Assembly: GCA_947095535.1 (NCBI GenBank)
Contig: OX352773.1
Span: forward strand, 206,480,093 to 206,544,092
From: Poecilobothrus nobilitatus
Lineage: Eukaryota > Arthropoda > Insecta > Diptera > Dolichopodidae
Direction of reading: 5' to 3'
DNA: 64,000 bases
A program made the position numbers and the translations under genes. Shown piece after piece: positions 21,586-33,654 of this stretch. The notes under the pieces were generated by a model. It had not been told where the DNA came from. It worked only from the letters and a program-made list of their open reading frames with translations, and made no database searches. How positions within the stretch are numbered: position 1 is the stretch's first letter; each line of letters opens with the position of its first letter.

Positions 21586-23568
21586 CTTATTAGCTTTACC
21601 TTATAACATCGAGGTATTAGGTATAATAACTAAGATAGGACTAACGATTTAATTATCTAGTATCTACATTTCACTTTACTGTTAACAACCAGATAAACTT
21701 TTCCAATTGATCTTATTTGTGTTGGACTTTGAAAAACAAAAATCATCTCTCTTTTAGACCATAGAATAGAATTGGTACTGTTGTTCAATTTGATTTTGTA
21801 GGAAAGAGATTGTCTGAAAAAGAAAGGTTAGTCTAAATAAAATTTAAAATAAATGTTTATATACTAAAAATTATGATTTTTTATCAACATTTAAAATAAA
21901 AATTAAAAAAAAAAAAAAAATTACTTTATAATCAAGATCTGATATATTAAAACTTTAGTAGATTTAAAATTCTAATTTTTGGATAAAAGTGTGAATTTGA
22001 TTCAAACAAGTTACAATAAACAAACTATAGGCAATAGCCAAACTTTAATATTTTTAACTAAAAATTAATAATTTGATTAAAAAATGTACATTCATAAGTT
22101 TAGTTTAGTTTTGTTTAAAATTTGTTCTTTCAATTTATACTCAGTCAAATCAAGTTCATAATTAATTCGAGCTTTTCCCTTTTGTTACCAACTAGTTCTT
22201 TTTTTTAACATCTATACTGTAAGCATTCTTCTAAAAAAATCTGTAAATATATATAAAAAAACAAAACTGTCATGATTTAAGTATAGATTAAAAAAAAAAT
22301 AAAAATAAAGATTTTAATTTTATTTTAAAATCCAAGTACCCTATTATTGAAAGAAATAAAATAAAAAAACAAAAAATTTTAAATTTTATATAAAAGTATT
22401 ATAACGTTTAAGTGCTATTAACCTTCCAATCTACTTTAAGATGATTCTTGATTTTTGATCCCATTTAAATGGTATTTGGTAAATATTTACAAGATTCTTA
22501 TATACATTCGCCTTTTTGTTTTATTTAATATTCTTAACCGTATCACGCTTATTATTTATTGAAAAATATTCAATAATAAGTTTAGGTACATATATGATGT
22601 TCTATAATTTTCATCATTCTTTCAATTTTTTTAATATTTTATTTTTCAAAACGTTTTTTTTTTTTTTGATTTTTTTTTTTTGAAATTTAAATGTCTGAAA
22701 AATATTAAAATCAAGTATAGAATATTTATACTTTTACTTTATACGTTTAAATAAAAAAGATAAAAGAAACAAAAAGTGAAGAAGCATTTAACAGGTTTCT
22801 GTTTTAAAAACCATGTAAACAGTTTTTCCTTATCTTCAGTTTTTTTCTATATTTTAAAATCAAATAGTATATATGTATGTACAGTCATTAGAAACGATTT
22901 TCTTTATATATATATTAAAGGTACTTGTATTATTATGTGGGAGTATACCAGACTTTTTAATATAATTTTATACACAAAAAATATCCTTCTTGAAAAAAAA
23001 AAATAGACACTTTTTAACTTTTATAGATTTTGATGTACTTACTATCACCTCTTTATATGAAATAAATTTTGTAGACTAAGATATTACGTACATACATGAC
23101 ATACATATCTCCAGATATTAAATGATGTGATAGTCGTAGAAATATGTATATTAACGTAATAATAAAGTATTTTATGGGTTTCATAATTATGGTAGTTCAT
23201 TATTTTTTAGATAATATTTAATAATACATCTCTGGTTTTTACGATTTCTAATTGGAACATTCTTTAGCTATTTAAAACTATTACTTAAAATTTTCCTAAA
23301 TATTATATGAATATGCCATATTTATAATATCTTGCATTGCAAACATTTCATTAGTATACGAAAATTTAAGAAATCTAAATTACAATGAGTATTATATTAA
23401 AGTTTTGCCTAATTCGGCGTTTTACTAAAGAATGTAATCGAAACATACCTATAATTTTTTACTTAGCTTACATAAAAATGCTACACCCTATTTATGCTAG
23501 AATAGCAGCTAACATAAAAATGCTATTCACCCTATATTCTTAAAAGAAGATAATTGAAATAGGGGTGT
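21586..23568. other. gene-free AT-rich stretch
   Basis: No gene is supported. A short imperfect duplication (ACATAAAAATGCTA...CACCCTAT) lies at about 23470-23535. Confidence 0.5.
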
Positions 23569-23694
23569 CGAATGCATAAAACTGAGCTTAAACTTAAATC
23601 GAACTTTTCAATTCAATCAAAAATTACGCTTTAATTTGTTTTTTTTTTGTTTGAAAAAGTGAAGTTCGAGTTCAAGCGCAGCTTTATACATATG
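23569..23694. mobile_element. small foldback element, copy 1
   Basis: The left arm (CGAATGCATAAAACTGAGCT, 23569-23588) is the imperfect reverse complement of the right arm, which ends near CAGCTTTATACATA. The inner part (CGAACTTTTC / GAAAAAGTGAAGTTCG) continues the pairing. A related ~113-bp copy lies at 42691-42803. I saw no clear target duplication. It is probably a MITE-like palindromic repeat. Confidence 0.55.
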
Positions 23695-26600
23695 ATCCAG
23701 AGTTTTATATTTATGAAATATCGTTAAGCCATATGATATACCTGTATTTCTATGACTATTCTCTAGAAGGGTGTATGCAATATTTTTTTTCTCTATAAGG
23801 AGCAAAGGACATCCACTAAGTTATTTATCATTCTTATTTAAATAAGCTTTAAGCTCTGGAATCATCAGTTTCATAAAGTCCTTGATTACTTGTAGGCTGG
23901 TATATGCAATATAAGCATTATAGAATTAAAAATAAATATGTGTTTTTTTCATTAGATGTACGTATATGTTATGTAGCATATGTGAACTCTTTTCTATACA
24001 ATAAATAAAACCTTAATAAACTTGAATGAATTAAATACAATAGAAAAGCTAAAAAGTAAGATTGACAAACAAATATTGGCATTAAAATACAAAAAAAAAA
24101 AAATTTTTTTAACATAGAATATAATATAAAAAAAAAAAGTGTCATCTATAAAACGCTTAAGTGATAAGTTTATTTGTGAACAATAGAAATGCATAATAGG
24201 CAATAATTATATCTCTGTTCTGTTTTGTTGTGCTCTGTTATAATAAACAATAATCACACCACAAGGATTAATTCAATTAGGTAAACATATTATATTATAT
24301 TCAACATAAATATATTTGTTCATATGTATATAACTATACATAATATAATTATATATATATATTATATTCTATCGTTTCTTTCATATAACATGCATATATA
24401 TATATACATTTTCTATCTATGAACACCATCGTTATCGTCATTTTCCTTAATTTTATTTTTTTTAATGTTATGCTTAAAAGAAGTGCGATTTTCCAATAAA
24501 TAAAAGAAAAGAATAGAAGACAAAAGAGTGAATTCAATTTAAAGCAAAGAAAAAAAAAATATTGAAAGAAAAAAAAAAAGTAAAATAAATTCAAGTGGCA
24601 AATAAATTTCAAGGATTTAGAAAGTTAATTTGAATCCTTATATAGTTATAGTGATGGGTTTTGTTTTTGATTTTTTGTTTTGTTTGTGTTTAAGAATCAA
24701 ACAAAGAAAATGTGGCCTCAGCCTATATTCAATTCAATTTATTGTTATATTATCATTTAGTATATATATCAATATATGTGTTATATGACGTATGAACACA
24801 ATTAGTTAGAAAACAATTAAACAGTGACGCGGTAAATGAGTACATATCAATTTTGATTTACATTGTGAGTTTTGTGGTCATTTAAAAATCCTTTATGAAA
24901 ATGTAAACATGTCATAATTTTATTTAAAAAAATTAAAGGTGAAATAATGCCCATTGTGTCCAATAGATTCATTGTATTTTTTTTGTTCCGTATACCCGTT
25001 TTTTCACAGGCTTCTCTTTAAATAGAATTTAATATTTTTCTAACATTTTGAGTTTTAGAATAAATTATTTAATTAAATTTTATATTTATAATGAGACTAT
25101 CAACCTTTAATTTTTTTATAAGGTTCAAATTAGAAGAAATGACTAGAAGGTTACTACTTAATAATAAAAAAAGTCAACTGCTTGACATAAACATTTTTTT
25201 AAATATATAGAATGAAGAATTTCCAATACTTGACTTTCATGACCTAAGCAATTATACAAAATATATGTGGAACTCGAATCTATTTGTAATATTGTCACGT
25301 CACTGTTATATTTTGAATCAATTTGATCTGAAGAAAAAAAAAACTATCTGTGATAAATGATTGTCAGCATTAACCTTTGAAAATTAAACTTTTCAATTTT
25401 TATGGATTTTATGGAATTTTAACAACACATATATTTTGTGTCAATATAAAAAAAAAAAAAATTATTTTTTTTATTTGAAAAAAGGATACTAGTAGGTTTT
25501 TTTTGTATTGTCTTTTTTCTTTCTTTTTTCTGAATACTTTTTAATATTTTGTGGTATTAAAATTGAAATTGATTTATTCTTTTTTTCTATATGGATATGG
25601 TATATACGATTATTTTTATCACATCACTTTCCATGATTTGTAATTTTTTTCAATTTGTTACGGAAAGTGTGTTAAGATCCTGGATTAGAAATGGGGGAAA
25701 AAGGCGAAAATGAAAGGAAAAAATAATGAAAAAAAAAAAGAAGGAAAAATTTTGGACCTTGTTTTATTTTATAAATCCATTGTGAAACAATCAAAGTCAA
25801 ATGTACTAGTATAGAAATAAAATAAAAAAAAGTTAGAAATAAAATTTAAAGACAAGTATTTTCTATTTTGGTAATCAATTTTTTTTAGCTTGAAAATAAC
25901 TTATAATTACTAACTAATTATTGTATAGCCAAAAACACAATGCTTTGGTTTAAAAAAAAAAAAAACTGAAGATAATATTAAAGTTTTTCAAATATTTTTT
26001 ATAGTAAAACTTTCAATTTTTACCGAATGTCGAAAAATGTTTCTCTATATTTAATTTTCCGTACTTTCATACTTTATTTGAATTTCATTTCAATTATCTT
26101 TGTTTATCTGTATTTCCGTTGAATAATGTCTACATATATGGCTATATCTCGGTGCAGAGAGGATCTAGGAAAATTCTGAAACAAAATTTTGACTTTTTCT
26201 TAACAAATGCAGAATTCGATTTAGATAAGTTTACAAAATCCGGTGTTTTTGTTTTGAAATATGCATAGAGATTTTAAGAGCTGGTTATTAAATCTGGACT
26301 ATACATTTTAGTTGAATATATGTAATATGCAAGATGCTTAATTTTATAACTCGAATTTTGTAATCCAGAATATTTAATTTCGTTACACAGACATTTGTTA
26401 TTCCAAATTATGTACACAAACCTAAAAATAGATATGTATCAATTTAGAACATTTTAAGCAAAGTTTAATACTGTACCTACACAATTTTTAAAATAAACTA
26501 TTCAATGTCTGGAGAGCAATTTTCTGTGTGACAGGATGACATTTCTACCGTTTTTTTCTAATTACTTGGTTAATGTAGAAACATTTTTATGATTATACAC

Positions 26601-26891
26601 TAATACCTTTTAGGATCCTTTTCATTATTATTGTAATTTTATGTTGTTACGTTTATAATATTGGTCGAAAGAGCGATTGATAGTAAAAAAATTATTGTTC
26701 TTACCAAAATATATGAAAACGTAGCGCTAATGAAGTTTTTAAAATTTAATTTATAAAATTTTTGATATTTCTGGGATCGATAAATTTTGAAAATTTAATT
26801 TTTGTCATTTTTTTTTAAATATTAACGGGCATTTTTTTTTTAATCTGAACAAATAGAGTATATGCTTTGCTCAAAGTCACTGAAAGTATAA
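23695..26891. other. gene-free AT-rich stretch
   Basis: Nothing supportable was found. It contains TA-rich microsatellite-like DNA (about 24290-24415) and long A or T homopolymers near 24090, 24550, 25445 and 25950. Confidence 0.5.
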
Positions 26892-27312
26892 GCCTGACTA
26901 GCCGTATTTAAAGCAACTTAATACTTTTCGTTCTAGGCCTTTAAGTTTACGGTAAAACTTAAAGCAACCTAATATAAACTATCCGGCTTAAGTCATTTGA
27001 CGGTTACAAATTGAAAAATAAACAAAGAACGTTTAAAAAAGGTTTTTAAAAAAAATTATTTTTATGCTATTATTTATGTTGTATGTTAAAATTTATTAAT
27101 TTAAGTTATAACAAAAATTAAATTTCATTTTATTGAATTACTTAAGTTTTGTATAAACCAGCTTATGCATGCTAAAGTTGAACGAAAAGTAAAATTTTTA
27201 ACAAAAACTCAAATTAAGAGGACTTAAGTACGCTCGGATAGCTATATGCAGTCGCATAAGAGCTTACAAAATTTTGACATTTACTTAAGCTGTTAAATAC
27301 GGCTAGTCAGGC
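26892..27312. mobile_element. TIR element (MITE-like), 421 bp
   Basis: The left end GCCTGACTAGCCGTATTTAA (26892-26911) is perfectly repeated in inverted orientation at 27293-27312. Weaker inverted similarity continues inward: ACTATCC...CTTAAGTC on the left pairs with GACTTAAG...GGATAGCT on the right. That is typical of a MITE or short cut-and-paste transposon. I could not identify a confident target duplication or superfamily. No transposase is inside. Confidence 0.7.
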
Positions 27313-27407
27313 CTTCATTTTTATTAAATTAGAAATTCTCAGGCAATTGATGTGATTTTAATAAATTTTAAAAAATTAAAAGTTTTAAAGAATTAATTAA
27401 TCAAAAT

Positions 27408-27575
27408 ATGGATAATTTAATTATTAGAAGAGACGCTTATAATTTATTTTTCGATAACACTAATTCAGAAGATGATATTTCTGAGAATAATTGTGTCAAG
27501 AAAACAAAAATTAAAATTATTTTAAAACGAAAACTAACTGTGGATCAAAAAGTCAAAAATAAAAATAATCTGTGA
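27408..27575 (+). CDS. small ORF, 55 aa, hypothetical
   Basis: A complete ATG-to-TGA frame reads MDNLIIRRDAYNLFFD, an acidic stretch (NTNSEDDISENN) and a basic tail (KIKIILKRKL). The composition is more protein-like than that of neighbouring openings, with an ordered charge distribution. It begins 96 bp past the right end of the TIR element at 26892-27312. It could therefore be a remnant of a transposon protein or the first exon of an unknown gene. I see no homology I can name. Confidence 0.3.
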   Translation: MDNLIIRRDAYNLFFDNTNSEDDISENNCVKKTKIKIILKRKLTVDQKVKNKNNL

Positions 27576-27737
27576 ACTTGATAAATTTATTTACAATTTA
27601 AAAAGAAAAAAATAGTTTTTTTCACTTCTTTAGGTAACTGTAAAGGATAGAGAAATTAATTTTCTTCTACATTATAGATAAAAACATTCTCTGTATTCTG
27701 AAAAAAAAAAAATATATTTGGGTAACCAAAAAATTTA

Positions 27738-27807
27738 AGCGGAAAAAATAACCAGTTCACCAGCCAGGAACCAGCGGAAAAAATAACCGGTTTACCAGCC
27801 AGGAACG
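27738..27807 (+). repeat. 35-bp tandem duplication
   Basis: The unit beginning AGCGGAAAAAATAACC and ending CACCAGCCAGGAAC occurs twice, at 27738 and 27773, with a few substitutions. Confidence 0.85.
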
Positions 27808-28110
27808 AACTACTATATCTCGACAACGACAACACCCATCGCCACCAAATAAAAGCAAATATTCTTTAGACTTTTATCTTACCAGGTAAAGAAAATTGAA
27901 TAAATATGTATATCTAATTAATAAATATAACGGTTTATATACAAAAAGATAAGACTAACAAGAACGATTTGAACTGTTCTTTTCGTCTTTAAAGCAAGAT
28001 ATGCAACTTATATTTTGATGATGGTGGCAACATCAAAAACATCCTTGATATTAATATTAGATTGGTCTTATGCGGGTACAACATTTGCTGCAGAGAGCCA
28101 AAACAGTTAA

Positions 28111-31100
28111 CAACACAATAAAAAACTTACATTCATATCACGTTAGACTTGGGATCACCAAAATTTGTCTCAAACTATACAACTTTTAATTTGGCACAAT
28201 TAGTCAGTTTTTTGGCACAATTAGTCATTTAGCATGGTTATTTAGTTTTTTATGTCCAAACAAAATCAAAAGCCCATTTCAATGACAAATTTTGATTATA
28301 TGCAAGTATCACAAGTCCAACAAGATATGGGTGTTATGCCTAACATGATTTTGCGTTTAAATACCAAAGTAAAAGCAAAGATAATATATACTAATGGTTG
28401 ATATTAATTTTTGGTAAATATATTAATCTTTGGTAAAAGTATACAGTACAAAAACACAACTACGCAATCAATAAACACATATTTCTTTATATGGATGTGA
28501 ATTAAAAGATTTTTAACAAATAACAAAAATCATAGTAAAAGTCTTTAAGTTCAATTTTCATAATAAAATCCAAAATGTTATCGTAAAATATTTTGTATTA
28601 ATTTAACTTGATTGTACTTTATATGTGTATGTAACTTTTAGAAGATACTTTAAAAAATCTATCTTTTATGATGAATTTACAAAATAAAGTTATAGCTGTT
28701 GTTATTCTTCAATTCAAAAATAACTTTTGGACTATATGGAATATTTTGTTTTTCAAACTTTATGTACTTTAAGTAACTTTGTATATTTAAAAAGTTCAAT
28801 TGATTTTTTTTTCATTATTCATTAAAAATAAAACTTCCGTCATTCAAATACCCATAAAACTCCCTTTTTGTTTTTTTTTTTTTTGGTATTAAAATTATTC
28901 CAAAAACATTGTTATCTATTTACACTCGATTAAATGATTTTATTTTTTTTTTTTAATCACTTGGTTTTTTTTTTGTTTTTTATTAAATATTATTAAATGT
29001 TATCAAACCACTTGTTCTTTTTTGATTTTTAATTTGTTAAAACTTAATCAAGTGTAAAGAAATAGTTTTCTGTTGTTTTTTTTTTCTTTTTTGTATGCTT
29101 TTAGGTTTTTTACTTGGCTCATGTATCCTGTATCCTGTAATTCTGTTATCATCATAGTTTTGGTTTTTTTTTTGTTGCAAACAATATATGGTATTTAAAA
29201 TACAGGTGCATATGGTGAAAACATCCTCTAACAATAATTTTAAATGACCGCAACAACATTATTTTCATCTTATACATGTTAACAGTATAGACGCAATGCT
29301 GATCCCATTTTAATTATATAACATAAATTGTGTATATAACATTGACAAACTGATAACATTTTTATTTAACTGTTTACTGTATATAATATAATATAAGTTA
29401 TATCTCAGTTCTTTTTTACGTAGGATAAAATTCTAGAAATAGTGGCTGATGGTTATATCATCATTTCATATAATGAATTTTTACTTTACACTTGAACTGA
29501 TCTTGTAATATCTGGTGAATAGTACCATAATGTGTTATCTTGTAAATTATACATTGTATTGTTCTACTATGGTTTTTTTTGTAAAGAAATTTTTATTTTT
29601 TATTTGAATGCATTTTGAAAATATTGTTGGAAGTCATTTAGAAATTCTTTATCTAAAGTAAAAAAAATTAAATTTAATAAGAATGATAATAGTTTGTTAG
29701 TTCACTTCCAGTAAGTGTTCTTTATCTTTTTGATGTCCTTTTAAGGTTAACTAAAAAATTTTTAGCTTTAATTGGCGGAAACTTTTGTACATATAATTTT
29801 ATTTAATTTTTTTTTTTTTTTTTGTTCTATTTTTGAATAATTTTACTTCTTTTTAATGGTTCATTTTTGAAATTTCAGTTACAGATAAGAAAAGGAAGAA
29901 AAGGATTAAATTCTTCATTTTGTTTTGAATTATAGACGATAATAATTATAAGTAATGGTTTGTTTTTGTACAATGTTTAAAGAAATTTAAATGGAAACGT
30001 TTTCAAAACCGTAGTCAATAATAAATAAATATTTAAAACTTGAAAATATATTCAAAAAATACATAAATTATTACAAAAATTTTTAATTTAGTACTAATAC
30101 CTATTATTATTTTCTTTCAAAGAAAAATCAATTTTATTTTTTAGACAAAACAATTTTTATAGTTAATCTCTTGTTTTAAGGTATATTTAGACGTAGGTAT
30201 ATTTTTTTTAACCCAATATTATTTCTTTGTCTTCTTCTGGAACATGTGGAGGAAATAAGATTAATTTTATAACTAAGTTTTTATATATTATATAAATAAA
30301 ATTTTCATCTCAAAAATTAAATTTCTTTTCTTTTAAAAATAATAGATTATTTTTCTATTAAAAATTTCTATTAAAAATTCGAATTAAATTTTAAAGTTAA
30401 AATTTTATACCAAGAAAAGAAATTAATTTTAAAATATTTTTCCTAGTTACAAAACTTTTTTTGTTTTTTTTTTTTGGTTAAAGTTATTAAAATTATTTTA
30501 TTTTAGTTAAAATTTAATTTAGAATACCATAAACTTTTTGGAAAATGAATTTTGTTTTTTTGTCTTAAAAATAAACTTTTAAACAACAAAAAACATAAAA
30601 TATATAAAAGTGAAAATACATATTCTAAAATTAAATTTCCCTCTTAAAATATACATTATAATAAAAATGTTTTCAAGGATTTATGAATTTTAAATCTTAT
30701 TAAAACATTAGATAAATAATTTGATTTGAATTTACAAAAAATCAATTTTTGAATAAACATTTATATTAAAAAGTGATACATTAAGGCTAATCCAGACTTT
30801 TAATATAAGACGTCTTTTAGGACGTTTTCTCGTCTTATATTATTTAAAATTCTATAAAGTTTTTAACAAATCTGTAAAAGCCTCCAAAATAAACTTCATT
30901 AGTAAGCTAGGCTATGTAATCTAAAAAAGTTATCATTTATAAGAATAGAATATAATAACAAAATATAAAAAGGAACTAAAATTTTTAAGTTTAGTTTAGT
31001 TTCAGATAATTTCCTTTTTTTAGTATCCTTCCACAAATAAAAATCCTTGTAAATAACAATATTTTTTTTTTTTTTAGTTTTATGTTCAGTTCCTTTCAAA

Positions 31101-32397
31101 TATATTTTGAGAAAAAACAAAAATATTTTTTGATTCTTTTCATGAACTTGCCTTTCTTTGCTCTGTATTTGCCTTTATTATTTATAACCATTTAAATTCA
31201 CCTAAGCATCATCATCTTGTAAAATAAAATGTATATACATATAGTAAAAAATAATGTTTTATTTTTCCTAAACTAAACAAAACAAATATAAAAAATAAAA
31301 GGAAGAGTTCAGAGCTTTTTTAGTTTTACTACATATAAAAGGTTCCACCAAAAAAAAAAAACGAAAAATTTGAAAACAAAAAATTGTAAGGCAAGAGAAG
31401 AGAAATGAGTTTACAAAAAGATTCTAGTAAATTAAAAAATTCTTCTGAACTAATTTTTTTTTTTTTTTTTTACTACTTGACAATTCAATTCTTGTACAGT
31501 GAAGTAAAAAAGGATTTGTAATGTAGCAATAATAATAAATAAGATAAATTTATGTATGCCAATAATGTTAAAGTTAATAAAACTCATGTTCGACTTATAG
31601 CATTTTAAGTTCCCATAAGGTAACCAATATTGATAACAACAATAATCGTTTATGAAATATCGTTTAAAGAATAATAGGTCCTGTACAAGGAAGATAAAAT
31701 AAATAAATGCAAGAATTCGAGACGAATACTAAATTACAAAAATAGTCAGATGGGTCTTGGTCACAAAACAGTTTTGTCAATACTGTGAAATACTGTGAAA
31801 AACCAATTGTAAATTCATTATAAGCGAAGATGAGTTAGATATTTAATTTCTTAAGCCGATCATCCGTTTTCAGTTCAAAAAAAAAAACAAAAATGTATTA
31901 AAAGAATCAAAAAAGAAAACCTACGATTTATTTTACTTACATCATTTTTAATGAAAAGTGCACGGATGCTTGTGATTTAACAATTTCGAAGAGAAATTGT
32001 AGAGTAATTTTCTTCTGTTTATTCAGTTTTTCTTTTATACTGACTTCCTTAAGAAAATTAAAATATATTTTTGTAAAGAAACTTTATCATGCCACTGTAT
32101 TTTCTTAAAAAGAGCAAATAACTATTTTTAATGACTTCATGACGTAAAAATGTAGGTAGTTATATTTGAAATATAAACAAGAACAAAATATTGCATCAAA
32201 TACAAAACAAAAAAACGAAATAATTTGGAGGATTCGTTGTATTTTGAAGATTTTTCTGTTTTTTTTTTGTTTTTCATATTATCATAAATGTAAAAGAATA
32301 GAATACGCTCGACTATTGATGTTCTAGTTGTTGTATTATGAACATTGTAGATTATAAATGTTGAATAAACATAATGACAAAAAAAAAAGAAAACAAC
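28111..32397. other. gene-free AT-rich stretch
   Basis: No gene is supported over more than 4 kb. A perfect 12-bp hairpin, TAATATAAGACG / CGTCTTATATTA, lies at 30801-30842 with an 18-base loop. The rest is homopolymer-rich DNA. Confidence 0.5.
30801..30842. repeat. perfect 12-bp inverted repeat
   Basis: TAATATAAGACG at 30801-30812 pairs with CGTCTTATATTA at 30831-30842. It is too isolated and too AT-rich to call a terminator or a small-RNA precursor. Confidence 0.7.
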
Positions 32398-32471
32398 ATT
32401 AGACAAAATGGCACATTGACACAGTGCAAAATTGAATGGCTCTAAGGCACCGAAAAGCAAAAAAAAAAAAA
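32398..32471. repeat. ~70-bp dispersed repeat, copy 1
   Basis: CATTAGACAAAATGGCAC, then CATTGACACAGTGCAAAA and TGGCTCTAAGGCACCG, running into an A tract. It is nearly identical to 33563-33630 and in the same orientation. Apparent peptides on both strands come from the repeat itself. Confidence 0.75.
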
Positions 32472-33559
32472 AACAAATTATTATCAACTGATAATGATGA
32501 CGGTAGCATTTCCTTCTTCTTCCTCACCTTCTGTTCTTCTGTAAATATACTTTTTTTTTTTTCCCTTTTATTCTTATTTTTTATTTTAGAATTAAATATT
32601 GATTTTTGTTTTTTGTTTTTTTTTTATTTGTTTACAATTATTTCTGTTTTTTATTGTTATTTTGTACTGTTTATATTTTTTATGTTCTCAACGGCTTTTA
32701 AAAAAAAAAACTTTATATACTACCTACATAATAAAAAGATGAAAAATAAAAAAAAACGAAAATAAAAATTAAATGTATATTTTAGCACAATGACATTGTT
32801 GTGCCATTTTTAATAAACTACAGAACATAAAGATTTTTTTTTTTTCTTTGTTTATTAGAGAAAATTGCAGTATAAATGAGAAAAAGCCTATACAAAGATA
32901 CCGGAATCAGATTCTAATAATGTTATGACATGATTTTTTTTAATGTCTAATAAAATTTTGTAATTTAAAGCTGCCCTAAAATAAATAAAATTAAGCATCA
33001 TTTCACAAAATTGTTTATAAGAAATTAACTAAAATCGGCAGTTTTTGAGAATAGTGTTCAACCCGCCACGGTTTGTATGGAAAGCTGGTAAAGATATATT
33101 TTATGTACTATATAAACACCGAACTGAAAATTATTTAAGGATGAAAAAATGTTTATGCCGTTTAAGTTTTAAAAGCGTAAAAATCTAAAGGTATCTTTTG
33201 TCGACATATCGGAAAAATATATATCGCGACATTTTTTCATGTCCATATTTCACAAACATTAGAAAGCCAGATTTGTAGAAAATATTGTAAAATCTTGCAA
33301 TCTATTTAAGTATAAAGTATAAAGTAAAAATTCAGGCACGATTTGCGAATTAAAAACTAATAAAATTGCGAAAGATTTAATAACCTTTTATATAAACATT
33401 TTACCAAATCAAATGTATTATGCAGTCTCTTAAAGTACTAACCTAATTTACCTGGTAGAAAAATTACATCCATCAAAATGACAGAGAATTTTTTCATATC
33501 TTTAGAAGATTATCCACCTTCCTTAACAAAAAAAAGTATAGATGGTTTATATGGATACC

Positions 33560-33645
33560 AGGCATTAGACAAAGTGGCACATTGACACAGTGCAAAATTG
33601 AATGGCTCTAAGGCACCGAAAAGCAAAAAAATCTGCATCTGATTT
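33560..33645. repeat. ~70-bp dispersed repeat, copy 2, with flanking direct repeat
   Basis: The core (33563-33630) matches copy 1 with one or two changes and also ends in an A run. ATGGATACC stands on both sides (33551-33559 and 33646-33654), consistent with a 9-bp target duplication around an 86-bp insertion. The short length, A tract and flanking duplication suggest a small retroposed unit or the end of a longer element. Confidence 0.6.
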
Positions 33646-33654
33646 ATGGATACC

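Noticed and set aside
24349..24612. 87-codon Phe-rich minus-strand ORF
   Set aside because: It is made of T-rich homopolymers read as Phe runs, a chance product of base composition.
32137..32487. 116-codon minus-strand ORF with hydrophobic segments, and the overlapping 109-codon + strand ORF
   Set aside because: Both are driven by homopolymers and by the ~70-bp dispersed repeat. Neither has splice or start support.
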